From: Pedobacter schmidteae
GTDB taxonomy: Bacteria; Bacteroidota; Bacteroidia; Sphingobacteriales; Sphingobacteriaceae
NCBI RefSeq assembly: GCF_900564155.1
Contig: NZ_LS999839.1
Span: 3,903,097-3,967,096, forward strand
DNA length: 64,000 nucleotides
Direction: 5' to 3'
Notes under the pieces: model-generated
What the model was told of the DNA's origin: nothing
Databases searched by the model: none
Seen by the model: the letters and a program-made list of their open reading frames with translations, nothing else
Made by a program: the position numbers and the translations under genes
In this document: positions 17,191 through 27,249 of the stretch, in pieces
How positions within the stretch are numbered: the stretch's first letter is position 1
Layout: every line of letters begins with the position of its first letter

Positions 17191-17931
17191 CTAAAATGAC
17201 TTGATTAGATTAAAACCCATACTACCAGATTGATAAGTTGGCGTAAACATCATAGGGGCCGATTTTTTATGAGCGAATTTTCTTTTAAGATACGGATAAA
17301 TAAGATAAGATAGCTTGGTAGATAAGATGCCCACACCTGCACCTGCCACTACATCGCTTACCCAGTGTGCATTGTTATACAAACGCAAAACTCCGGTGCC
17401 TGTTGCTATGGCATAGCCAGCTACACCATACCAGGCCGATTGATCTTTGTATTCCTGATGAAGAAATTCGGCAGTCATAAAAGCAAGCGCCGTATGACCT
17501 GAGGGAAAAGAATGGCGATCTGTTCCGTTAGGCCTGAGTCTGTTTGATGTGACTTTCATGGTTCCGGTAATGGCCGAGGTGATGGCGTAGGAAGTTGCGA
17601 GCATTATGCTTCTGTCCACCACGTTGTTTTTTGCTTTGATACCAATCAGATCAAGGCCGTACACGGCAACGGCGGGAATATACCTGCTGTAGTTGTCTAT
17701 TTTCATAGCAAAGTTAGGATGATCTTCCCTAAGCTCGTTATTGGTGGTGTAATCCAGGCGTCTGATTGCGTTGTCGCCAGTAAGAGAAACCAGACCATAA
17801 CCAATAAAAACCGCTGGAATGATGAAACTGGTGGGTTTGAAATGTTGATTTTTAATAGCTACTGTATCCTGAGCTTTCAATGAATAGCAACTAAATAGAA
17901 TGGCAAGAAAAAATGTTAATAATTTACTCAT
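17191..17931 (-). CDS. PAP2-superfamily membrane-associated phosphatase
   Basis: 246 residues with an N-terminal signal sequence (about 1-20) and all three PAP2 motifs: K126 to R133-P134 (KVTSNRLRP), PSGH at 143-146, and R183...H189...D193 (RLYNNAHWVSD). The two His residues form the phospho-enzyme and acid/base pair. Family members dephosphorylate lipid phosphates such as undecaprenyl pyrophosphate, phosphatidic acid or lipid A; which one is not visible here. As first gene of an operon with a two-component system it may be the effector or the controlled target. Confidence 0.9.
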   Translation of the reverse strand: MSKLLTFFLAILFSCYSLKAQDTVAIKNQHFKPTSFIIPAVFIGYGLVSLTGDNAIRRLDYTTNNELREDHPNFAMKIDNYSRYIPAVAVYGLDLIGIKAKNNVVDRSIMLATSYAITSAITGTMKVTSNRLRPNGTDRHSFPSGHTALAFMTAEFLHQEYKDQSAWYGVAGYAIATGTGVLRLYNNAHWVSDVVAGAGVGILSTKLSYLIYPYLKRKFAHKKSAPMMFTPTYQSGSMGFNLIKSF

Positions 17932-18204
17932 AACCCAATAAACATGGAAGACAAACGTACATACTGATTTTGTATAAAATCTGAATTTAGAATTTCAAAT
18001 TGGTAAAGCCAAAAAAGAAGCTCCGGATGTGTTTTTTTATTCTGCTGATAATTAAAGATAAAAAAATACAATTTTTTGGCAAGATGCTATTGTAAAAAAA
18101 CAGATTTGAAACTAGCTTTGAATAAATCAAATATTAAACGTGTTAATGACTTTTATTCCTGTTTGGAATAACTTGCTTTCATTGTTTTAGCAACCTTTTT
18201 TACC

Positions 18205-19308
18205 ATGAAATCTGGCTTTTTATTCTTTTTTAGCTTTTTCCTTTCGATAATGGTTTTTGGGCAGAAATCAGGAAGTATTTCCGATACGAAAATGCTAGAG
18301 ATTTATGAGGAGGTGAAAACACCCTACAAATATGGATTGGTGATGGTACCGGAGGACTTGGAGCACAAGATGGATTGCCCAACTGTGTTTAGGGAAGGGG
18401 ATAACTGGTATATGACCTATCTGATTTATAGTGGCCGTGGTTATGAAACATGGCTGGCCAGAAGCAAAGATTTGCTGAATTGGGAAAATATGGGCCGACA
18501 GCTGTCATTTGGTGATGCCGGGAAATGGGACGATAACCAAAAGGCAGGTTACAATGCATTAACTAATACGGAATGGGGCGGTGATTACAAGCTGAAGTCA
18601 TATAAGGACAAATATTGGATGTCTTATTTTGGGGGGAAAGAAAAAGGTTATGAAACCGAACCTTTGGCCATTGGAATGGCCTATACCACAAAAAAGCCAT
18701 GGATTGCGCACGAATGGGTAAGGCTCGAAAATCCGGTACTCAGCTCGGCTGATGCCGACGTGAGTTGGTGGGAAAATCGCAATAAACTTTTCAAAAGTAC
18801 GGTGATAGAGGATAAGGAAGGGCTTACGGGGCATCGTTTTGTAATGTATTACAATGCAGTAGGCGATTCGTTATTAAACAATAAAAAAACACGTTGGTAC
18901 GAACGGATAGGTATGGCTGTATCCGACGATATGGAGCATTGGAAAAGACTTGGTAAAAATCCGGTTGTGCATCATCCGGTAGGTATTACAGGTGACGGGG
19001 TGATCCAGAAAATTAAAAACACCTGGGTGATGTTTTATTTTGGTGCTTTCTGGCGGGATAGGAAGGGGGCATTTAATCGATTTGCGGCCTCTAAGGATTT
19101 GGTAAACTGGACCGACTGGACGGGTGATAACCTGATCCAATCTTCTGAAGCTTATGATGAGCTGTATGCCCATAAGTCCTTTGTTTTAAAGTATAATGGG
19201 GTAGTTTATCATTTTTACTGTGCGGTGAATAAAAAGGACCAGCGAGGTATAGCGGTGGCTACATCAAAAGATTTGGGAAAAAGTAAAATTGAATTTTGGA
19301 AAAAATGA
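18205..19308 (+). CDS. Secreted five-bladed beta-propeller glycoside hydrolase (GH43/GH130-like)
   Basis: 367 residues with a signal peptide (about 1-20, ending ...MVFGQ). Repeated blade motifs are visible: DCPTVFREGDNWYMTY, ARSKDLLNWENMG, YKDKYWMSYFGG, AVSDDMEHWKRLG, IKNTWVMFYFGAF, ASKDLVNWTDW. Asp57 at the start of blade 1 is a candidate catalytic acid/base of the type found in GH43-like propellers, and SKDLxNW repeats are usual in GH43/GH117/GH130-type proteins; the exact family cannot be fixed by eye. Its stop overlaps the start of the GH127 gene by four bases (ATGA), so the two enzymes are coupled and probably act on the same arabinose-containing glycan. Confidence 0.75.
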   Translation: MKSGFLFFFSFFLSIMVFGQKSGSISDTKMLEIYEEVKTPYKYGLVMVPEDLEHKMDCPTVFREGDNWYMTYLIYSGRGYETWLARSKDLLNWENMGRQLSFGDAGKWDDNQKAGYNALTNTEWGGDYKLKSYKDKYWMSYFGGKEKGYETEPLAIGMAYTTKKPWIAHEWVRLENPVLSSADADVSWWENRNKLFKSTVIEDKEGLTGHRFVMYYNAVGDSLLNNKKTRWYERIGMAVSDDMEHWKRLGKNPVVHHPVGITGDGVIQKIKNTWVMFYFGAFWRDRKGAFNRFAASKDLVNWTDWTGDNLIQSSEAYDELYAHKSFVLKYNGVVYHFYCAVNKKDQRGIAVATSKDLGKSKIEFWKK

Positions 19309-21341
19309 TCAATCGGCAAAAAGCAATTGTTTTGGGGGTATTTGTATGTTGTTTTTTAGTCCTGCGTGTAAGTAAAGCCCAGGATAAGAGCCTGGTAAAT
19401 ACGTCTCAAAGTCGGCATGCTAAACTTCACAGTCTGGATATGAAAGATGTAAACTGGACCAAAGGTTTTTGGGCAGATCGATTTAAAGTGGCCCGCGAAA
19501 CCATGGTGCCTAATATGTGGGCCATTTATAACGATGCTGAAATTAGTCATGCCTTTAAAAACTTTGAAATAGCTGCTGGTCTGGATACGGGCTCACATAA
19601 GGGGCCATCTTTTCACGATGGTGATTATTACAAAACGCTGGAAGCGGTAGCCAGTATGTATGCTACTACATCTGATCCAAAATTAGATGAAATGATGGAT
19701 AAGGCCATAGCTGTAATTGCCCAGTCGCAGCGGGATGACGGGTATATTTATACCAAGGCGATGATAGAGCAACGGAAAACAGGTTCAAAAAACCAGTTTC
19801 AGGACAGACTCAGTTTTGAGGCATATAATATTGGCCATTTGATGACAGCTGCTTGTGTTCATTATCGGGCAACGGGTAAAACAACCCTGTTGAATGTGGC
19901 AAAAAAGGCAACCGAATACCTGTATAATTTTTACAAGAAGGCTTCTCCGGCTTTAGCCAGAAATGCCATTTGTCCTTCTCATTATATGGGCGTTATCGAA
20001 ATGTACCGTACTACAGGAGAAGCCCGGTATCTGGAACTGGCCGGACATTTGGTTGCCATTAAAGGTAAGATAGAGGATGGTACAGATGATAATCAGGATA
20101 GAATTCCTTTTTTGCAACAAACCAAGGCAATGGGACATGCGGTAAGAGCGAATTACTTATATGCAGGGGTTGCCGATTTGTATGCCGAAACCGGAAACGA
20201 TTCGTTAATGCATACATTGAATTTGATGTGGGATGATATAAATCAGCATAAAATGTACATTACCGGTGGTTGCGGCGCTTTATACGACGGTACCTCGCCC
20301 GATGGCACTTCCTATAACCCCGCCGAAGTACAAAAAATCCATCAGGCTTTTGGCCGGGATTTTCAGTTGCCCAATTTTACTGCCCATAATGAAACCTGTG
20401 CCAATATCGGTAGCGTATTATGGAACTGGCGTATGTTGCAGATTACGGGAAATGCAAAATATGCAGATGTGATGGAATTGACGTTACACAATAGTGTGTT
20501 GTCTGGTATCAGTCTGAATGGTAAGAAGTTCCTGTACACCAATCCACTCAGTTATTCAGACGATCTGCCCTTTAAGCAACGCTGGTCTAAAGATCGCGTT
20601 CCTTACATTGGCCTGTCCAATTGCTGTCCGCCAAATGTGGTGCGAACCATAGCTGAACTGAGCGATTATGCCTATAGTGTTTCGGATAAAGGGCTTTGGT
20701 TTAACTTATATGGCGGAAATACAGTGCAGACTATTTTGCCTGATGGATCAAAATTAAGTTTAATTCAGGAGACAGATTACCCCTGGAGCGGTAACATCAA
20801 AATTAAGGTGAAATCGACTGGCAGTAAACCTTATTCCATGTTTTTGAGGATACCGGGCTGGGCAGAAAAGGCGATATTAAAAGTAAATGGAGTGGTTGCA
20901 AGTGTGGCAACTAGTCCGGGTACTTATGCAGAGTTGAACAGAAAATGGAGAACAGGTGATCAAATAGAATTGATACTGCCTATGGAAGCACAACTTGTAG
21001 AGGCAAACCCTTTGGTAGAAGAGAATAGAAATCAGGTAGCTGTAAAACGTGGGCCAATTATTTACTGCCTGGAATCTCCTGATATGCCTGGCAAAAAGAT
21101 TTTTAATGTATGCCTGCCATCTGGGATCAGTCTAAAGCCTTTGCCAATAAAAATTGATGGAGCGGAGATGATGGGACTGGAAGGTACTGCGATATGGATG
21201 GGGGATAAAAGCTGGAAAAGCCTGCTTTACAGGCCTCTTGCTGATGCGAAAACCAAGGTTCCTGTAAAGCTGATCCCTTATTTTGCCTGGGGAAATCGGG
21301 GGCATTCTGAAATGTCGGTCTGGTTACCGGTAAGCAGGTAG
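19305..21341 (+). CDS. Beta-L-arabinofuranosidase, GH127 family (DUF1680)
   Basis: 678 residues with a signal peptide, an (alpha/alpha)6 barrel and two C-terminal beta-sandwiches. The zinc/nucleophile site is present: Glu363 and Cys365 in HNETCANIG, and Cys440-Cys441 in SNCCPPNVVR, matching Glu338, Cys340, Cys417 and Cys418 of the Bifidobacterium enzyme HypBA1, in which a zinc-bound cysteine is the nucleophile. GQSQRDDGYIYTK-like and HxGD-type barrel helices are also conserved (SQRDDGYIYT at about 145). The start is the ATG at 19305, which overlaps the preceding stop; a TTG three codons earlier is less likely. The enzyme should release beta-L-arabinofuranose from pectin side chains or glycoproteins. 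Confidence 0.92.
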   Translation: MINRQKAIVLGVFVCCFLVLRVSKAQDKSLVNTSQSRHAKLHSLDMKDVNWTKGFWADRFKVARETMVPNMWAIYNDAEISHAFKNFEIAAGLDTGSHKGPSFHDGDYYKTLEAVASMYATTSDPKLDEMMDKAIAVIAQSQRDDGYIYTKAMIEQRKTGSKNQFQDRLSFEAYNIGHLMTAACVHYRATGKTTLLNVAKKATEYLYNFYKKASPALARNAICPSHYMGVIEMYRTTGEARYLELAGHLVAIKGKIEDGTDDNQDRIPFLQQTKAMGHAVRANYLYAGVADLYAETGNDSLMHTLNLMWDDINQHKMYITGGCGALYDGTSPDGTSYNPAEVQKIHQAFGRDFQLPNFTAHNETCANIGSVLWNWRMLQITGNAKYADVMELTLHNSVLSGISLNGKKFLYTNPLSYSDDLPFKQRWSKDRVPYIGLSNCCPPNVVRTIAELSDYAYSVSDKGLWFNLYGGNTVQTILPDGSKLSLIQETDYPWSGNIKIKVKSTGSKPYSMFLRIPGWAEKAILKVNGVVASVATSPGTYAELNRKWRTGDQIELILPMEAQLVEANPLVEENRNQVAVKRGPIIYCLESPDMPGKKIFNVCLPSGISLKPLPIKIDGAEMMGLEGTAIWMGDKSWKSLLYRPLADAKTKVPVKLIPYFAWGNRGHSEMSVWLPVSR

Positions 21342-21430
21342 TAAAATGGAGATATGGCATCCGGCTTGAATAAAGTAGGTGGCAGAAAAATAATTGTCCC
21401 TTAATTGTTGCTGTAGTCAAATTATTAATT

Positions 21431-22051
21431 ATGTTAGCGTGTGATATGAGCAGCAGAATTGATACCCAAAAGCAGCAGGAGTGGATGGAAGCCTTTCAAA
21501 AAGGCGATGAAAGGATGTTGCGGTATTTTTTTGATCTGTATCACAAATCACTGCGCTATTTTGCCTTGGGGCTGATTGGTGAGGAGGCAGAAGCAGAAGA
21601 CATAGTTTCTTCCTGCTTTGTTAAGCTTTGGCAATTTAGAGAACAGTATACAGATCCTTCCAAGATTAAAGCTTTTCTTTATGTCAGTTGCCGAAATGCC
21701 TGTCTGGATTATCTAAAAAAAAATAAACGTCGCAAAGGTTGGCAGGATGAGTATTTACGGCAACTTGAAGATGGAGGCGAAAGCTTGTTACAGCGTGCGG
21801 CAGAATCTGCTTATCTGGATATCATTAACCAGGAAATAGATGCACTTCCTCAAAAATGTGCAGAGGTGTTCAAACTGCTATATTTTGAACATAAAAAGAC
21901 AGATGAAATTGCCACGCAATTAAATATTTCTGTGAAAACGGTACGTAACCACAAGGCTAGGGCGGTTGAACAGTTGCGGCATGCTTTTATTGAAAAAGGG
22001 TTGCCGGACGCGATGATGCTTGCCCTTATATTATTCCTAAACAGCAGATAA
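21431..22051 (+). CDS. ECF RNA polymerase sigma factor (PUL 2)
   Basis: 206 residues with region 2 (FDLYHKSLRYFALGL, AEDIVSSCFVKLWQFR, FLYVSCRNACLDYLKK) and region 4 (LPQKCAEVFKLLYFEHKKTD, IATQLNISVKTVRNHKARAV). The start could be 21431 or the Met of MSSRIDTQKQQ at 21446. It heads the sigma-FecR-SusC-SusD cassette of PUL 2 and is separated from fecR by 188 bases that hold no gene. It is only moderately similar to the PUL 1 sigma factor by eye, so the two switches are probably insulated from each other. Confidence 0.95.
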   Translation: MLACDMSSRIDTQKQQEWMEAFQKGDERMLRYFFDLYHKSLRYFALGLIGEEAEAEDIVSSCFVKLWQFREQYTDPSKIKAFLYVSCRNACLDYLKKNKRRKGWQDEYLRQLEDGGESLLQRAAESAYLDIINQEIDALPQKCAEVFKLLYFEHKKTDEIATQLNISVKTVRNHKARAVEQLRHAFIEKGLPDAMMLALILFLNSR

Positions 22052-22239
22052 ATGAAAGATGTTGAATTTTATTTGTCTGTAAATCAGTGTTTTGTTTTTG
22101 TTTTTGATTTTTTTGAGCAAAAAGTGATGTTTTGACTAGGCGTTTGCTAAAAATGTCGTTTTTATGTTGACAGGGAGGTGATAAATGTTATTGATGTTCA
22201 GGTGACTCAGGATAATTATAAATACAAAAGCATAGCGTA

Positions 22240-23526
22240 ATGTTTGAACAGGAATTTGATATGGCTTTACTTTTTTCGGCTTATGCCAAAGGCGAGCTGG
22301 ATGCCCAGGGGCAGCAGCGCCTGGACGAGTGGCTAAGTATGAGCGCCGGCAATCGGGCACTGTTTGACAGTCTTATGCATCAGGAGGAGCTGAAAAGAAA
22401 GCTGATTAGCTTTAATTCAGGAAATTCGGATTTGATGTGGGACAGAACATTACAAGGCCTTGCTACTTTTAATGTCAAAGTCGAGCCTAATGATCAAACG
22501 CATCCTGTCGTTCCAAAAATTAAAGTAATACAGTTGTGGAAAAAGGTCAGTATTGCTGCTGCTGTAATAGTTACATTAAGTGCAGGCTTATATTTTTACA
22601 TTAAAGCACCAGTGAATTGGGCTGGGGGGCAGCATGTGGTACTTACGGTTAACGATGAAGCTCCCGGTGGTAACAAGGCAACCTTAAGTATGGCCAACGG
22701 CCAGACGATAACACTGGATGAAGCCCAAAGGGGACTCGTAATAACTGGTACTGATTTGACCTATAGCGATGGCAGTTCGGTAGCTCCATTTCTTGAATTT
22801 GAGGAAGGAAAGCAGGAAGCGATGCTGTTAACTGCTGCTACACCCCGCGGAGGTACTTACCAGGTTACCTTATCAGATGGTACCCATGTTTGGTTGAATG
22901 CTGATAGCAAACTGATATTCCCTGCTAAATTCGACAGATCAGAACGAAGAGTTCAATTAATAGGAGAGGCTTATTTTGAAGTAGCCAAAGTTGTAGGGAC
23001 AGAGATATCTGCCAAATCTAAAACAACAGGAAGTAAAAATATTCCTTTCGTGGTGGTTAGTAAAAATCAAGAAGTAGAGGTTTTAGGAACCCACTTTAAC
23101 ATCAACAGTTATGCAGACGAAGGAATTGTAAAGACGACCTTGCTGGAAGGAAGTGTGAAGGTATCATTACTTTCTGCTACTAAAGGAGCGAAAAGTATGA
23201 TCCTTAGCCCTGGCCAGCAGGCTATTGTGCAGGGAAGTTCGCAGATAAACGTGACTGAGGCCGATATGGAGTTGGCGATGGCCTGGAAAAATGGTTTGTT
23301 TTATTTTAAAGATGCTGATTTAAAAACCATTTTACGGACGTTTTCGCGATGGTACGATATGGATGTTGTATCTACAGATGTGTCAACTGACAGAAAGTTT
23401 TCTGGCAAACTATATAGAAATGTAAATGCCTACCAGGCACTGCAGGTGCTGAAGTTATTGGGCCTGGAATTTAGTGTGGAAAAAAGGGAGCAGAGGATGC
23501 CGCAGAATAATATCATTAAACCTTAA
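22240..23526 (+). CDS. FecR-type anti-sigma factor (PUL 2)
   Basis: 428 residues: cytoplasmic N-terminal region (1-100) with EWLSMSAGNRALFDSL, a membrane span (about 103-121), FecR domain with GGTYQVTLSDGTHVWLNADS and GEAYFEVAKV, then DUF4974 (TFSRWYDMDVVS, GKLYRNVNAYQALQVL). Between the FecR core and DUF4974 there is a Lys/Ser/Thr-rich insertion after EVAKVVG (about residues 248-262) that the PUL 1 protein lacks. It senses the STN domain of the SusC encoded 172 bases downstream. Confidence 0.94.
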   Translation: MFEQEFDMALLFSAYAKGELDAQGQQRLDEWLSMSAGNRALFDSLMHQEELKRKLISFNSGNSDLMWDRTLQGLATFNVKVEPNDQTHPVVPKIKVIQLWKKVSIAAAVIVTLSAGLYFYIKAPVNWAGGQHVVLTVNDEAPGGNKATLSMANGQTITLDEAQRGLVITGTDLTYSDGSSVAPFLEFEEGKQEAMLLTAATPRGGTYQVTLSDGTHVWLNADSKLIFPAKFDRSERRVQLIGEAYFEVAKVVGTEISAKSKTTGSKNIPFVVVSKNQEVEVLGTHFNINSYADEGIVKTTLLEGSVKVSLLSATKGAKSMILSPGQQAIVQGSSQINVTEADMELAMAWKNGLFYFKDADLKTILRTFSRWYDMDVVSTDVSTDRKFSGKLYRNVNAYQALQVLKLLGLEFSVEKREQRMPQNNIIKP

Positions 23527-23587
23527 AACAAACCAAAAATATGACCAAAAAACTAACCTGAAATTTCGATTAAAGAGGGGAGATAAT

Positions 23588-23614
23588 TACGGAGGTGTTA
23601 CCAGCACCTCCGTA
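23588..23614 (+). other. Perfect 10-bp stem-loop between fecR and susC (PUL 2)
   Basis: TACGGAGGTG (23588-23597) and CACCTCCGTA (23605-23614) form a perfect stem with a seven-base loop. No T-run follows, so it is not a normal intrinsic terminator; it may attenuate read-through from fecR or shape the susC leader. Confidence 0.6.
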
Positions 23615-23629
23615 CAAAAATCTGGACCG

Positions 23630-23643
23630 ACCCATTAATGGGT
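23630..23643. promoter_or_regulatory. 14-bp perfect palindrome upstream of susC (PUL 2)
   Basis: ACCCATTAATGGGT is a perfect 14-base palindrome 55 bases before the susC ATG and close to the expected promoter area. It could be an operator for a dimeric regulator. Function is inferred from symmetry and position only. Confidence 0.35.
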
Positions 23644-23698
23644 ATAAAAAATAATTCATCTAAACCATTTCTTTATTTATCCAAACATTACAAAAGTA

Positions 23699-26600
23699 AT
23701 GAAATTAAAATTTATAAGCGGAGCTGTGCCCGACGCATGGCTCCCGGAAAAACTATTAAGAGTTATGAAGCTTACCACCTTGATGTTAATTGTAACATTG
23801 ATGCAGGCAAGTGCTGTAGGATACAGCCAAAAGATATCTTTATCGGAACGAAATGTCCCCGTAGGGAAAATCTTTAAAGCAATTGAAAAACAAACCGGCT
23901 ATGTGTTTCTTTATGATAACCATATTTACGGGCAGCGCGTAAGTATTGATGTGAAAAATGCAGGTATTGAAGAGGTATTGAACAATCATTTCAAAAACCT
24001 TCGCTTAACTTTTAGCATCGTTAACAACAATAATATTGTTGTAAAACAGATTCCTGAATCGTTGGCCGATAAGGTGCTCAATCTATTTAACCAGAAAAAC
24101 CCAATCAAGGGTAAAATTACTGATGAAACGGGGAGACCAATACCGGGTGTTACTATTTTAAATAAAACAACTGGCAAAGGCACCATTTCGGAAAGCACAG
24201 GTAGCTACAGTATTGATGCCGATAATGGCGACCTGCTGGTATTTAGCTATATTGGATATCAACAGAAAAAAGTCAATATTGCCGGACAAACAACGGTTAA
24301 TGTTTCATTGGAACCCGAAACCTCAAGTCTTGACCAGGTAGTAGTGGTAGGCTATGGTAATACCCGAAAAAAAGACCTCACCGGATCTGTAGCAGTGGTG
24401 AATGCTGCGGATATAAAAGATACTCCTTTTGCAACGATTGATAATGCCCTGGCCGGTAAGGCAAGTGGTGTTCAGGTAACTAAAGCCGACGGGTCTCCGG
24501 GCGGCGCTGTACGCATCAGGATACGGGGTTCCAGTTCTTTGCTGGGCGGAAATGACCCTTTGTACATTATTGACGGAATACCGGTTCAGGTATCGAATAA
24601 TTTTATAAATCCCGGATTTGATGTAGGTAGCCCTATCGGAAATGAAATCAATGGGATGGGAGGTATGAATACAGGTTTGTCTACAGCATTTACCAACGGG
24701 CTAAATAGTTTGGGTGGTTTAAATGTAGATGATATTGAATCGATCAGTATACTCAAGGATGCTTCTTCTACAGCAATTTACGGTTCAAAAGCTGCCAATG
24801 GTGTGGTTATGATCACCACAAAAAGAGGTAAAAAGGACATGAAGCCTCAGATTACAGGAAATTACTATTCGACGGTTACCACACCCAAATTGCCTAAATT
24901 GTTAAATGCTGAGCAGTACAAAATGTTGCTCACGGAGTCTGCTCAAAACTTAATGAAAGAAGCAGATCCAGATGAAGACTATATTCCGGAAAATATAGAT
25001 GTTATTTTAAACCATCCGGATACTTTTTTTGGTAAAGCGAATACCGACTGGCTGAAGGAGGTAACCCGTAATTCCGTTTCTCACAATGCAGACCTTTCGG
25101 TACAGGGCGGTGGTTCAGCTTCTAAATACTTTAGCTCAGTTTCTTTTAACCAAACGCCTGGTGTGGTAAAATCTACCGATTATCAACGGATTTCAGGTAA
25201 GTTGAATTTAGAAAACGAGATTGGTAGCAAATTCAGATTGATTACCAATTTGAATTTGGGCCATACAGATCAGAATATTGGCGATGGCGCTTATGGACAA
25301 GCATTAAGGGCACGCCCTGATTTGGCACCTTATGATGAAAACGGTATGCCTACCAGTTTTGTTGGACAAGGTGGCGAGGATTACCAGGGTTTTCAAAACC
25401 CGGTAGGATTATTACAGGCAACCAACAACGCCAAGACATTTACTATGCAAGGGTCGCTATCGGGAATATACGATATCACAAAAGTTCTGCAGTTTAAAAG
25501 TACAGTCTCTATGAATATGCAGGCTTATAACCAGCGTATTTATATGCCTAGTTTTATCCAAACAGGTACTTATTTTGGTCCAGCTACAGAAAAGTCAGGT
25601 ATTGGAAGTAATTCCAACAGCAGAATGACCAATTGGTTTTTGGAAAATACACTTACCTATAGTAAGAATATAGCAGACATTCACGATATCAATGTATTGG
25701 CCGGTACATCTTACGAGACCAAAAAAAATAGTTTCTTTAGCGCTACAGCTTCAGGATATCCCAATGATCATTCCTTGAACAATCTTTCTTCGGCAATAAC
25801 GCCTTTGTTTACCCGCGGCGATGAGCCTACTGAACCACAAAGTTATTTGTTGTCATTTTATTTACGGGCCAACTATAGTTTAATGGACAAATACCTGTTT
25901 ACTTTTACCGGCAGAACGGATGGTTCTTCTAAGTTTGGCATCCATAATAAATTTGGGTATTTCCCTTCAGCGGCTTTGGGATGGAGAATTTCAAAAGAGA
26001 ACTTTTTAAAAGAAGTAAAGTGGATAGACGATCTTAAAATAAGAGGTAGTTACGGACTAACAGGAAGTCAGAATATTGGCGACCAAATGTACCGTACTTT
26101 GTATAGTCCTAAGGCTTATGCCGGGGCAAATGCTTTAATCCCTACTCAACTGGGAAATGAAAATATCAAATGGGAAAGTACAAAATCTACTGATATCGGG
26201 CTGGATGTTTCCTTGTTTAGCAATAGATTACAACTTACTGCGGATTATTATGATAAGCGTACCAATGGAGCTTTACTTTACTTACCAGTTCCAACCAGCA
26301 GCTCTTATGCTTTCTTGCTTACCAATGCTGCAGATCTTAAAAACCAAGGTTTTGAGTTTTCTTTGCAGGGCGATATTATAAGGAATAAAAATTTTAAGTG
26401 GAATGCTTCATTTAATGTAACCTGGAACAAGACTATAGTTACTAAGTTGGATTCGAAAGCTAATTTAGGACAGTCGGGAAGTATGACTGGTCTGGAATGG
26501 CAAAATACCCGGATTGCAGAAGGAATGCCTTTGGGGATGATTCTTGGTTATACATATACTGGAATTATTAAAACTCAGGAACAACTTGATGCTTATAAAA

Positions 26601-27235
26601 AAGAACTTGGGCCGGCAAATACAATACTTTATCCGTTTCTTAATATTGGCGACCCTATGTACCAGTTGGATTATGAGTATTATAAGGCAAGTAAATCTGC
26701 GATTGCCGATTCAAAAACTATTATTGCAAATGCCGCACCTAAATATTATGGTGGTTTTACACAAGGTTTTGGCTACAAAAAACTAGATCTCCAATTATTC
26801 TTCACTTTTTCTCAGGGGGGCAAATTGTTATGGGGCGATCATATCAGCAGCAGGCAGTTTAACGGAACTTCCAACTCGCACGCATTGATGCTGGACCGTT
26901 ACCATCCGGGAAACACAGAAACTAACCGTGAACGTTTGGTACTGGAAGGCAGCATGCCCATGCCTTCAAGCATTGATGTGTTCAGCTCTTCTTACATCAA
27001 ATTAAGATCATTAAACATGAATTACAGGTTTAACCAGAGCAGGTGGATGCAACGTGCGGGATTACAGAATGCTTCAGTTTTTCTTTCGGCAACTAACCTT
27101 TTTACCATTACCAAATACCCGGGGAATGATCCTGAAACAACTAACGACACCTTTAGTGTAGGCGGAGGGTATTTTGATGTAAGTAATTATCCTGTAGTGC
27201 GTACATTTTCACTAGGATTTAAACTCGGGTTTTAA
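23699..27235 (+). CDS. SusC/RagA-type TonB-dependent receptor with STN domain (PUL 2)
   Basis: 1178 residues: signal peptide (about 22-44, MKLTTLMLIVTLMQASAVGYS), STN domain (46-117), carboxypeptidase-like domain (136-206), TonB box near LDQVVVVGYGN, plug with RIRGSSSLLGGNDPLYIIDG, and a beta-barrel ending YPVVRTFSLGFKLGF. The plug carries an insertion rich in Gly and Asn (about 300-340, including NGMGGMNTGLSTAFTNG), as in some SusC subtypes. It should import arabinose-containing oligosaccharides given the GH127 neighbour, and signal through FecR. SusD begins 14 bases after it. Confidence 0.95.
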   Translation: MKLKFISGAVPDAWLPEKLLRVMKLTTLMLIVTLMQASAVGYSQKISLSERNVPVGKIFKAIEKQTGYVFLYDNHIYGQRVSIDVKNAGIEEVLNNHFKNLRLTFSIVNNNNIVVKQIPESLADKVLNLFNQKNPIKGKITDETGRPIPGVTILNKTTGKGTISESTGSYSIDADNGDLLVFSYIGYQQKKVNIAGQTTVNVSLEPETSSLDQVVVVGYGNTRKKDLTGSVAVVNAADIKDTPFATIDNALAGKASGVQVTKADGSPGGAVRIRIRGSSSLLGGNDPLYIIDGIPVQVSNNFINPGFDVGSPIGNEINGMGGMNTGLSTAFTNGLNSLGGLNVDDIESISILKDASSTAIYGSKAANGVVMITTKRGKKDMKPQITGNYYSTVTTPKLPKLLNAEQYKMLLTESAQNLMKEADPDEDYIPENIDVILNHPDTFFGKANTDWLKEVTRNSVSHNADLSVQGGGSASKYFSSVSFNQTPGVVKSTDYQRISGKLNLENEIGSKFRLITNLNLGHTDQNIGDGAYGQALRARPDLAPYDENGMPTSFVGQGGEDYQGFQNPVGLLQATNNAKTFTMQGSLSGIYDITKVLQFKSTVSMNMQAYNQRIYMPSFIQTGTYFGPATEKSGIGSNSNSRMTNWFLENTLTYSKNIADIHDINVLAGTSYETKKNSFFSATASGYPNDHSLNNLSSAITPLFTRGDEPTEPQSYLLSFYLRANYSLMDKYLFTFTGRTDGSSKFGIHNKFGYFPSAALGWRISKENFLKEVKWIDDLKIRGSYGLTGSQNIGDQMYRTLYSPKAYAGANALIPTQLGNENIKWESTKSTDIGLDVSLFSNRLQLTADYYDKRTNGALLYLPVPTSSSYAFLLTNAADLKNQGFEFSLQGDIIRNKNFKWNASFNVTWNKTIVTKLDSKANLGQSGSMTGLEWQNTRIAEGMPLGMILGYTYTGIIKTQEQLDAYKKELGPANTILYPFLNIGDPMYQLDYEYYKASKSAIADSKTIIANAAPKYYGGFTQGFGYKKLDLQLFFTFSQGGKLLWGDHISSRQFNGTSNSHALMLDRYHPGNTETNRERLVLEGSMPMPSSIDVFSSSYIKLRSLNMNYRFNQSRWMQRAGLQNASVFLSATNLFTITKYPGNDPETTNDTFSVGGGYFDVSNYPVVRTFSLGFKLGF

Positions 27236-27249
27236 CATATAATATTGAG

